From: Bacteroidales bacterium
GTDB lineage: Bacteria; Bacteroidota; Bacteroidia; Bacteroidales; WCHB1-69
Length of the DNA: 5,621 bases
Reading direction: 5' to 3'
Assembly: GCA_016290715.1 (NCBI GenBank)
Contig: JAEEUY010000075.1
Location: forward strand, 1-5,621
Shown: positions 1-5,621 of the stretch, one piece after another
How the letters are laid out: each line of letters begins with the position of its first letter
Numbering within the stretch: position 1 is the first letter of the stretch
Notes under the pieces: model-generated
Databases searched by the model: none
Seen by the model: the letters and a program-made list of their open reading frames with translations, nothing else
What the model was told of the DNA's origin: nothing
Program-made: the position numbers and the translations under genes

Positions 1-11
1 ACAGAAAATCA

Positions 12-42
12 TTACCAACTTTTCGTAACGAACTTTTGGTAA
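12..42. promoter_or_regulatory. 31-bp near-palindrome, candidate operator upstream of the ATPase gene
   Basis: The stretch is symmetric about base 27. The outer arms TTACCAA (12-18) and TTGGTAA (36-42) are exact reverse complements, and the core TTCGT-A-ACGAA (22-32) is a perfect palindrome. Only the CTT triplets at 19-21 and 33-35 break the symmetry, so 12 of 15 pairs match. The same bases also form a direct repeat, AACTTTTCGTAA (17-28) and AACTTTTGGTAA (31-42), with one mismatch and a 14-nt period. It ends 7 nt before the -7 box, a position suited to a dimeric DNA-binding protein. The regulator is unknown, and the operator role is inferred from symmetry and position. Confidence 0.5.
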
Positions 43-49
43 AAAGTGG

Positions 50-57
50 TATCTTTG
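50..57 (+). promoter_or_regulatory. Bacteroidetes-type -7 promoter box (TATCTTTG)
   Basis: TATCTTTG matches the TAnnTTTG -7 consensus used by the primary sigma factor of Bacteroidetes. It lies 19 nt before the ATPase ATG, which implies a short leader of roughly a dozen bases. A -33 TTTG at the usual 19-21 nt spacing is not present. The nearest TTTG (35-38) is only 11 nt upstream and lies inside the palindrome, so the promoter is supported by its -7 element and position alone. With no terminator seen downstream, it could also feed transcription into the polysaccharide genes. Confidence 0.6.
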
Positions 58-76
58 CAAAAATAAATTTAGAAAC

Positions 77-1207
77 ATGAATCCATTCATAATCAAAGGA
101 TATATGTCGCCTGAATATTTTTGCGACAGAGAAAATGAGGCGGAATTGCTGCTTGATAATATCCAAAATAATGCGGATACCACCTTGATTTCACCTCGAA
201 AATTCGGAAAAACAGGGCTGATTTTGCATGTTTTTGACAGAATAGTCCGTGAGAATCTCCCCTTCAAAACGGTTTATGTGGACATCTTTTCCACGCTTTG
301 TCTTGAAAATTTTGTGACCGATTTGTCGGAAGCCATTGTGGAAAAGTTCCCGGAAAAGACATCCATCGGCCGGAAATTTCTCCGTTATATCAGGAACTTC
401 CGTCCGGTTATTTCCTACGATAGGCTTACGGGAAGTCCGCAATTTTCCTTTGAATTCCAGAATGTGGCGGAAAAAGAGTCCACGTTGAAAGGGTTGTTTG
501 AATTTCTCAATGCGCAGGAGCAGCCTGTGGTGCTTGCCATTGACGAGTTCCAGCAAATTACGGAATATCCTGAAAAGAATGTGGAGGCGTTGCTTCGTTC
601 GCTGTTGCAGCAGATGCATAACATCCGGCTTGTTTTCTGTGGCAGCAAACGCAAAATTATGACAGAGATGTTTTCCACGGTGGGGAGGCCTTTTTTCTCC
701 AGCACAAAGACGCTTTCATTGTTGGAGATTGATAATGACATTTATAAGGCATTCATTAAGGAAAGGTTTGGCAGTGGCGGGGTGAAAGTGGATGATGACA
801 CCATTCAGTATGTGCTTGATTGGACATTGAGGCACACGTTCTATACCCAGAGCGTATGCAATGCTTTGTATACGACCCGCAGCAAAACGGTTACCATAGA
901 GTTGGTGAACAGGGTTTGCGCGGCCATCTTGAAACAGGAGTCTGTGAATTATTTGCAGATCAGGGATTTGGTGACCAAAGGCCAATGGAATCTGTTAATT
1001 GCGTTGGCCAAAGAGGGGTGTGTGCAGCAGATTACTGCTGCCTCTTTCCTGAAAAAGCATAAATTAGGTGCTGCGACCACAGTCTCCCATGCGTTGAAAT
1101 CTTTGATGGAAAAAGAACTTGTTTTGGCCGATTATTCCTTGGATGGAACATGCTACAGAGTGTACGATGTGTTCCTTATGCGTTGGCTGGCTGCTGAATA
1201 TGCGTGA
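77..1207 (+). CDS. Archaeal-type P-loop ATPase (pfam01637-like, STAND/AAA+)
   Basis: This is a 376-residue cytoplasmic ATP-binding protein of the ATPase family that is multicopy in many Bacteroidales genomes. Its N-terminus (MNPF, then GYMSPEYFCDRE) matches what I recall of the family and supports the first ATG over the internal one at codon 10. The Walker A loop is SPRKFGKTG (residues 39-47), a variant with S-P-R before the GKT. Walker B is VVLAIDEFQ (151-159), with D156 and E157 as likely metal-binding and catalytic residues. LVFCGS (185-190) fits sensor 1. The C-terminal part, about residues 305-372, looks like a winged helix and ends in YRVYDVFLMRWL. All nucleotide-binding parts are present and the length is normal, so the gene appears intact. 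The physiological role of this family is unsettled. Nothing marks it as a polysaccharide enzyme, although it ends only 13 nt before the next gene, so co-transcription is likely. The family call is firm; the function is unknown. Confidence 0.88.
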   Translation: MNPFIIKGYMSPEYFCDRENEAELLLDNIQNNADTTLISPRKFGKTGLILHVFDRIVRENLPFKTVYVDIFSTLCLENFVTDLSEAIVEKFPEKTSIGRKFLRYIRNFRPVISYDRLTGSPQFSFEFQNVAEKESTLKGLFEFLNAQEQPVVLAIDEFQQITEYPEKNVEALLRSLLQQMHNIRLVFCGSKRKIMTEMFSTVGRPFFSSTKTLSLLEIDNDIYKAFIKERFGSGGVKVDDDTIQYVLDWTLRHTFYTQSVCNALYTTRSKTVTIELVNRVCAAILKQESVNYLQIRDLVTKGQWNLLIALAKEGCVQQITAASFLKKHKLGAATTVSHALKSLMEKELVLADYSLDGTCYRVYDVFLMRWLAAEYA

Positions 1208-1220
1208 AATATAACTATAG

Positions 1221-1648
1221 ATGATTCCAAAAAGAATCCATTATTGTTGGTTTGGTCGTGGCGAAATGCCGCAATTGGCCAAAGAATGTATTGCAAGCTG
1301 GCAAAAGTATATGCCCGATTGGGAATACAGGCTTTGGACTGAGGATAATTTTGATGTGAATTGTACTGCCTATTCTCGTGAGGCATACGAAAGCCAAAAA
1401 GTATGCTTTTGTAAGCGACTATGTACGATTATGGGTCTTGTGCAATGAAGGCGGATTATATTTGGATACGGATGTGGAGGTCTTCAAGCCTTTTGATGAT
1501 TTATTGTGTCATAGGACTTTTGCCGGGTTTGAAGGAAGCAAATATATCCCGGTGTGTAAATGTTAGATGGCCAGCGAAGCTGGCGGCCAATGGGTGGGAG
1601 ATAAATATGTCCAATCTTATCAAGTTAAAACGCAAACTTTTCGGCTAA
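1221..1648 (+). pseudogene. Broken DXD-type capsular polysaccharide glycosyltransferase
   Basis: The start MIPKRIHYCWFG is the classic N-terminus of the GT32-like sugar transferases (DXD motif) of capsule loci. The opening frame holds until about codon 57. There GAAAGCC (1389-1395) has one A too many: with it removed, the line reads EAKKYAFVSDYVRLW and runs into the DXD motif YLDTDVEV (DTD codons at 1465-1473) and GFEGSKYIP. An in-frame TAG follows at 1564-1566. After it MASEAGGQWVGDKY (from 1567) looks like more of the same protein. The final bases in the third frame read SNLIKLKRKLFG then TAA (1646-1648), a basic tail plausible as the enzyme's old C-terminus. Intact relatives are roughly 230-250 residues, but only about 140 codons fit here, so a middle-to-C-terminal section appears deleted near 1600-1625. 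It is unlikely to make active enzyme. The tail assignment and the exact deletion point are inference. Confidence 0.8.
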
Positions 1649-3048
1649 TGGTTCCTTTTTTGCCCAAACAAATTTCCAGTCGGGGAATTTTGCTGTATGC
1701 CATCAGTTTGGCGGCGGTCAGCATCGCCTTTATGAACTATGCCATGGACTTTGTGTGGATAGCGCTTGGTATAGCGGAAATTTTGCTTTTCTTCCTGTTA
1801 TCCAGTCGACTAACAGTTCAATGGCAGCGTGTTTCCGCAAAGGATTATATTAAGAACATTTTTGTGACCGCTCTGTTGTTACGGATTGTCTGGGTGCTGT
1901 TTTCCTATTTCTTTTACCAGTCCAAAACAGGAATCCCCTTTGAATTTGATGCGGCGGATGCATTAGGTTACCATGGTGATGCGGAATGGTTGGCCGCTGA
2001 GCCATGGAAAACGACATGGTTTTATCTGTTTGCTTCAAGGGCTGGGGTTTCCGATTCCGGATATGTCCTGTACCTTACAACTGTCTATAAACTGTTCGGG
2101 CCGAACATTATTGTTGCAAGGTTGCTGAAAGCAGTGTATGGTGCTGTTACCTGTGTGTTGCTGTATCGTTTGGCGGCCCGTAGCATGGGCGAGCAGGTGG
2201 GGCGCATGGCGGGTGCTTTTGCCATGCTGATGCCTAATTTGATTATTTATTGTGGCTTGCACCTGAAGGAGACGGAAATGTTGTTGCTGATTGTGGCTTT
2301 TCTGGAACGTGCCGATTATGTGTTACGAGCAAAGAGATATACTTGGTGGAACATTCTACTACTTCTGTTGCTGGCTGGCAGTCTTTTCCTGTTTCGTACG
2401 GTTCTGGGTGTGGTAGCGCTGTTTTCATTTGCCACGGCGGTCATATTCAGTCCTGATAGGGTTATTGGGGCTGGAAGGAAGGTGATACTTGCTGTGTGGG
2501 TTGTATTAGCTATTGCTGTGCTTGCCGGCGGCACTATACGTACGGAGGTGGAGGGCTATTGGGAGGACAGAGAAGCAAATCAGGATTTAAAACGGACGCA
2601 ACAGACTATACGTGGAAACCAATGGGCAAAATATGCCACAGCAACGGTTCTGGCACCCATGGAGTTTGTGATGCCCTTCTCCACCATGGTGGATACGGAC
2701 CAACATAATCAAATTGTGCTTCATGCAGGCAATTATGTGCGTAATTTCATGGGAATTTTTGTGCTGATTGCCTTGGTAACCGTGTTGTTTGTGAAAAAGA
2801 ACTGGCGTGAGTTTTCTTTGGTGGGATCTTTTGTGATAGGGTATTTGGGTGTGATTTCGCTCAGCGGTTTCGCCAATTCGGAGCGTTTCCTGCTACCAGG
2901 GCTGCCCTGCCTTATCATCATGTGGGCATACGGCATCTCCGTGCTGAACAAAAAGAACTACAAGTTTGTGAATTATTGGTCTGTGATTGTTGTGGTCATG
3001 GAGGTGGCTTGGGCCTACTTCAAGATCGGAAGTCGAGGATGGTTGTAA
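1648..3048 (+). CDS. Polytopic membrane glycosyltransferase, GT39/PMT-ArnT-like (GT-C)
   Basis: This 466-residue inner-membrane protein has about 12 hydrophobic segments. After the third, an extracytoplasmic loop carries D104-ALG-Y108-H109-GD-A112, the D...YH..A pattern of PMT/ArnT-type enzymes that use polyprenyl-phosphate sugars. The following stretch, YKLFG then ARLLKAVYGAVTCVLLYRLA, and a K207-E208 pair after a membrane segment also fit that family. The C-terminal part has SERFLLPGLPCLII, a pattern shared with some polymerase-like proteins. Its probable role is transfer, or less likely polymerisation, of a lipid-linked sugar during polysaccharide assembly; donor and acceptor cannot be read from sequence. 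The frame is open back to an ATG at 1567, but those 27 residues (MASEAGGQWVG...) are hydrophilic and look like remains of the upstream transferase. ATG 1648 overlaps the remnant's TAA as TAATG, suggesting translational coupling, and puts a normal N-terminus just before the first membrane segment. GC content is high (39 of 60 at 2161-2220). Confidence 0.75.
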   Translation: MVPFLPKQISSRGILLYAISLAAVSIAFMNYAMDFVWIALGIAEILLFFLLSSRLTVQWQRVSAKDYIKNIFVTALLLRIVWVLFSYFFYQSKTGIPFEFDAADALGYHGDAEWLAAEPWKTTWFYLFASRAGVSDSGYVLYLTTVYKLFGPNIIVARLLKAVYGAVTCVLLYRLAARSMGEQVGRMAGAFAMLMPNLIIYCGLHLKETEMLLLIVAFLERADYVLRAKRYTWWNILLLLLLAGSLFLFRTVLGVVALFSFATAVIFSPDRVIGAGRKVILAVWVVLAIAVLAGGTIRTEVEGYWEDREANQDLKRTQQTIRGNQWAKYATATVLAPMEFVMPFSTMVDTDQHNQIVLHAGNYVRNFMGIFVLIALVTVLFVKKNWREFSLVGSFVIGYLGVISLSGFANSERFLLPGLPCLIIMWAYGISVLNKKNYKFVNYWSVIVVVMEVAWAYFKIGSRGWL

Positions 3049-3059
3049 AAGTTGTAGAA

Positions 3060-4181
3060 ATGGAGTCAAAAAAGATAAAAGTGGCTTATTTTATTGGTAG
3101 TCTTAATCGGGGAGGAACGGAGATGCTCACTTTGGACATCTGCCGTAAGAAAAGCTATGCTCCATACGAAATAATTCTGATATATCGCAATGAGGGTGAA
3201 TTGACGGAGGAGTTTAAGGCCACAGGAGTACCGATGTTCCGCATTAAGCCAAGAGGAGCGAAAATTGGGTATTTTGGGGAGTTGCGGAGACTTATCAAGA
3301 AGGAAAATGTAAGCATTGTCCATGCACAGACCTTGCCCAATGCGGCTATGGCTGTGTTGTTTACTCTTTTCACAAAGGTGAAACTGGTAGCTTCATTCCA
3401 TGGTTTTTTCCGTTCCAGTTCAATGTCGGTTTTGAGACAAGTTGTCATGTGGAATGCGGATGCAATGGTTTTTGTGAGCGGGTTTGTTCGTGATTGGTAT
3501 TTTAAAAAATCGTTGTTTTGCCCGAAGCAACGTTGTAAAGTGGTGTATAATGGTATTAATTTTGAAAAATTCGACAAAGAGTACAAGACCCCAGATTTTC
3601 TAGAAGAAAGATGTAATGGCGCAAAAGAAATGAAGTTTGTGATGGTGGGTAATTTTGTGAGTGTGCGATCGCAAATAGTCATTTGTAAAAGTCTTAAGGT
3701 GTTAAAGGATCAAGGTATCACTGATTTCGATTTTTATTTTGTCGGCAAACGGGTCGATTCAGAATCGTGGCGGTATGATGAATGTGTCGAGTTTTGCGAA
3801 CAATATGATTTAATGGATTTTGTCCATTTTGTTGGAAGCCGCGGAGATGTTCCAGCTATTTTGCAGCATGTTGATGGTTTTATTTATTCGACATTTGATG
3901 ATACTTTTGGGATTGCGGTTGTGGAAGCAATGGCGGTCGGAATTCCAGTAATCGTCAATGATTGGGATGTGATGAAAGAAATTACTCTTCAGGGGAAATA
4001 TGCAACATTATTTGAGACTGAAAACGAGGAGGATTGCGCTATGAAAATCAAGGAATTGATTGCGTCTAATGAGGCTTTCCGAAATAATTCTTTAAAGCAA
4101 GTCGAGGAAATTAGGGAATTGTATTCTATCGAAAAACATATTATGAACCTTCATGAAATATACAATACATTGAGCAAATGA
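3060..4181 (+). CDS. Family 4 (GT-B) glycosyltransferase
   Basis: This 373-residue cytoplasmic or membrane-associated transferase probably adds one sugar from a nucleotide donor to the lipid-linked repeat unit. The N-terminal domain opens with KVAYFIGSLNRGGTEML (7-23), containing the glycine-rich GGTE turn of family 4 enzymes. The C-terminal donor-binding domain begins near VGNF (196-199) and contains DTFGIAVVEAMAVGIPVIVND. There the usual E-x7-E nucleotide-sugar motif is D281-x7-E289, with Asp in place of the first Glu. The length is normal and the frame unbroken. ATG 3060 gives the standard short N-terminus and leaves 11 nt after the upstream stop. ATG 3039 is an alternative that adds seven residues and overlaps the previous gene by 10 nt. 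The frame is open further back to 2922, but that part lies inside the membrane protein gene and codes nothing family-like. The gene ends in an ATGA overlap with the ATP-grasp gene. Sugar specificity and linkage are unknown. Confidence 0.88.
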   Translation: MESKKIKVAYFIGSLNRGGTEMLTLDICRKKSYAPYEIILIYRNEGELTEEFKATGVPMFRIKPRGAKIGYFGELRRLIKKENVSIVHAQTLPNAAMAVLFTLFTKVKLVASFHGFFRSSSMSVLRQVVMWNADAMVFVSGFVRDWYFKKSLFCPKQRCKVVYNGINFEKFDKEYKTPDFLEERCNGAKEMKFVMVGNFVSVRSQIVICKSLKVLKDQGITDFDFYFVGKRVDSESWRYDECVEFCEQYDLMDFVHFVGSRGDVPAILQHVDGFIYSTFDDTFGIAVVEAMAVGIPVIVNDWDVMKEITLQGKYATLFETENEEDCAMKIKELIASNEAFRNNSLKQVEEIRELYSIEKHIMNLHEIYNTLSK

Positions 4182-5200
4182 AATTAGGAATATTAAAAAG
4201 CTATCCGGAAATAGATTTTTTGGTAGAGAGCTATGCCAAAGCGTGTGAAGAATGTGGCGTGGAGTATATCGTCCTTGATTTGTTCGCCGAAGATTGGATT
4301 GAGGAAATTAAACGGGCAAAAGTTGATGGCATTTTGGTGAGAGAAAAGGCAAATGTAGCTGAATATAAAGAAATGTTCAATGAGCGATTATGGGTTATTC
4401 ATCAGTATTTGAGAATCCCTATTTATCCGTCTTGGCACGAGTTGTTTTTATATGAAAACAAACGAATGTATTCCTATTTTTTTGAAACACATGGTGTTAA
4501 TACCCCTTCAACGCATGTGTTTTATTCTAAAGCATTAGCAAGTGAGTTTTGTAAAAAAGCAAAATATCCTTTGGTCTTTAAAACCAATGGGGGAGCAGGT
4601 GGGAGTGGAGTGACGATTGTAAAACACTATTCAAAAGCGAGGAAATATGTCAATTCGGTGTTTGGCAGAATTAATCCTCGTTTGAGCATAGGACATTGTC
4701 CTAAAGTGAAAATTGGCGGCTTTGTGCCTGTCCCAAAACTGGGTATGAGTCAAAGGCATTATGTGATCATTCAAGACTATATTGATATTGATACAGAATG
4801 GCGAATCATTAAATTGGGAGATGCATATGCCGGCTATAAACGACCAATGGAAAATGGATATGGGTCATGTGAGTTGTTGGAATATGGATTCCCTCCCAAA
4901 CCATTGTTGCATCTCATTAAAGAGCTTGCGGAGAAGAATAAATTTGATTCTTTGTCGTTGGACGTTTTGTTGGGGAAGGATGGAAAGTTCTATGTAACGG
5001 AAATGCAATCGCTTTTTGGCTGTTGGACTCCTCATCAATGCGAAGTGAATGGAGTTGGTGGAAAAATAGAGTATAGAGATGGCGATTTTGTGTTTGTGGA
5101 AGGAGAGGATTTCTTCAAATGGAACGGTAATGTTCTTAGAGTGAGAGATTTTATAAGTAAGCTTAACTCAAATTATTACGATAAAAGAGGCATTGAATAA
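4178..5200 (+). CDS. ATP-grasp ligase-like protein of a polysaccharide locus
   Basis: This 340-residue soluble protein has the ATP-grasp plan, which activates a carboxylate as an acyl-phosphate and joins it to an amine or thiol. A pre-ATP-grasp domain covers about residues 1-110. The ATP-binding loop is PLVFKTNGGAGGSGV (131-145), with K135 the likely phosphate contact. IIQDYIDIDTEWR (197-209) fits the adenine-binding and arginine strand, and LSLDVLL (D262) precedes the metal site VTEMQSLFG (E275-M-Q277). Classical enzymes have E-x-N at that site, so Q replaces N; I recall E-x-Q in relatives from capsule loci but cannot verify it. A segment rich in Gly and Pro (about 165-192) separates the two lobes. 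The ATGA overlap with the preceding transferase gene and a 1-nt gap to the epimerase gene place it firmly in the operon. Decoration of a sugar with an amino acid or peptide is a reasonable guess, but the substrate is unknown. The coding sequence is AT-rich (15 GC of 60 at 4441-4500). Confidence 0.8.
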   Translation: MKLGILKSYPEIDFLVESYAKACEECGVEYIVLDLFAEDWIEEIKRAKVDGILVREKANVAEYKEMFNERLWVIHQYLRIPIYPSWHELFLYENKRMYSYFFETHGVNTPSTHVFYSKALASEFCKKAKYPLVFKTNGGAGGSGVTIVKHYSKARKYVNSVFGRINPRLSIGHCPKVKIGGFVPVPKLGMSQRHYVIIQDYIDIDTEWRIIKLGDAYAGYKRPMENGYGSCELLEYGFPPKPLLHLIKELAEKNKFDSLSLDVLLGKDGKFYVTEMQSLFGCWTPHQCEVNGVGGKIEYRDGDFVFVEGEDFFKWNGNVLRVRDFISKLNSNYYDKRGIE

Positions 5201-5201
5201 T

Positions 5202-5621
5202 ATGAAAATTCTAATCACCGGCGGTGCCGGATTTATCGGGAGCAATCTTTGTGAATATTTTGTTCAGAAAGGACATGAAGTGGTATGCTTGGACAATCTA
5301 TCCACTGGGTTCAGACATAATATTGAGCCTTTGTTAGACGTGTCTAGTTTTACTTTTTACAAAGGTGACATTCGCAATTTGGATACCTGCCGCGAGGCGG
5401 TGAAAGGTTGTGAGGTGGTGCTGCATGAGGCGGCACTTGGCTCTGTGCCACGTAGCATCAACGACCCTATCAACACCAATGCGAACAATATAGATGGTTT
5501 TCTGAATATGTTGGTAGCTGCCCGTGACGAGGGAGTGAGACGCTTTGTGTATGCCGCTAGCTCGTCTACTTATGGCGACAGCAAGGAACTTCCCAAAATT
5601 GAGCATAACATTGGACGTCCG
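5202..5621 (+). CDS. UDP-N-acetylhexosamine 4-epimerase, WbpP-like (5' part only)
   Basis: The first 140 codons of a short-chain dehydrogenase/epimerase are present and run off the window; full-length members are roughly 310-340 residues. The NAD-binding Rossmann signature TGGAGFIG is at residues 6-13. D31 in CLDNLSTG suits NAD ribose binding, and GDIRNL starts at 55. HEAALGSVPRSINDPI (75-90) and AASSSTYGD (118-126) are nearly identical to what I recall of Pseudomonas WbpP and the related TviC, rather than to plain GalE. The serine run supplies the catalytic hydroxyl; the YxxxK pair lies beyond the window. The expected reaction is reversible C4 epimerisation of UDP-GlcNAc to UDP-GalNAc or of the corresponding uronic acids, supplying the cytoplasmic precursor pool. 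The start lies 1 nt after the ATP-grasp stop, so the two are co-transcribed. GC content rises again (34 of 60 at 5401-5460). The family is certain; the exact substrate is not. Confidence 0.9.
   Translation, partial: MKILITGGAGFIGSNLCEYFVQKGHEVVCLDNLSTGFRHNIEPLLDVSSFTFYKGDIRNLDTCREAVKGCEVVLHEAALGSVPRSINDPINTNANNIDGFLNMLVAARDEGVRRFVYAASSSTYGDSKELPKIEHNIGRP

Noticed and set aside
35..38. TTTG as a -33 promoter element
   Set aside because: It is only 11 nt from the -7 box, instead of about 19-21 nt, and is part of the palindrome.
191..619. 142-codon open frame on the minus strand
   Set aside because: It is antisense to the conserved core of the ATPase, including both Walker motifs, and shows no family features of its own.
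1347..1354. TAATTTTG inside the transferase remnant as an internal -7 promoter box
   Set aside because: The motif is short and common in AT-rich coding sequence, and no matching -33 element or gene start lies at a suitable distance.
1386..1405. Programmed ribosomal frameshift in the transferase gene
   Set aside because: There is no recognisable slippery heptamer with a stimulatory structure, and a further stop and inferred deletion follow, so mutation is simpler than recoding.
1570..1584. Perfect hairpin GCCAGC-GAA-GCTGGC, possible terminator
   Set aside because: It is followed by GGCCAATGGG rather than a T-run, and it lies in codons for A-S-E-A-G that look like part of the old transferase, so the symmetry is probably incidental.
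3155..3682. 175-codon open frame on the minus strand
   Set aside because: It is antisense to the clearly conserved family 4 transferase gene, has no recognisable domain, and is best explained as a shadow of that gene.

Overview
The window looks like part of a surface polysaccharide (capsule or O-antigen type) biosynthesis locus of a Bacteroidales bacterium (Bacteroides, Parabacteroides, Prevotella or a relative). Three things support this: a TAnnTTTG-type -7 promoter box, the absence of strong Shine-Dalgarno sequences, and gene families typical of that order, including the MNPF...GY.SP.YFCDRE type of ATPase. All genes are on the + strand and packed tightly. No RNA gene, CRISPR array, insertion sequence or rho-independent terminator was seen, and no gene-free stretch exceeds about 80 bases.

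Layout: 1-76 is a promoter/operator region with a 31-bp near-palindrome and a -7 box. 77-1207 encodes an archaeal-type (pfam01637-like) P-loop ATPase. Only 13 nt later, 1221-1648 is a broken DXD-type sugar transferase gene with a 1-nt frameshift, an in-frame TAG and an inferred internal deletion. Its last stop codon overlaps the ATG of the next gene (TAATG). 1648-3048 encodes a polytopic membrane protein resembling PMT/ArnT (GT39, GT-C) glycosyltransferases. 3060-4181 encodes a GT-B fold, family 4 type glycosyltransferase. 4178-5200 encodes an ATP-grasp ligase-like protein that overlaps the transferase gene by ATGA. 5202 to the window end is the start of a WbpP-like UDP-N-acetylhexosamine 4-epimerase.

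How the genes may work together (inference): the epimerase supplies a UDP-GalNAc or UDP-GalNAcA type precursor. The family 4 transferase adds a sugar on the cytoplasmic side of the membrane. The polytopic protein acts on a lipid-linked sugar or chain in the membrane. The ATP-grasp protein may form an amide bond, for example attaching an amino acid to a sugar. The locus looks mosaic: the membrane protein and epimerase genes are visibly richer in GC than the family 4 transferase / ATP-grasp block between them, and the first transferase has decayed. The ATPase is probably not a biosynthetic enzyme. Nothing here is clearly a new system. The most useful leads are the operator-like palindrome, the decaying transferase with a misleading upstream start for its neighbour, and the ATP-grasp enzyme.
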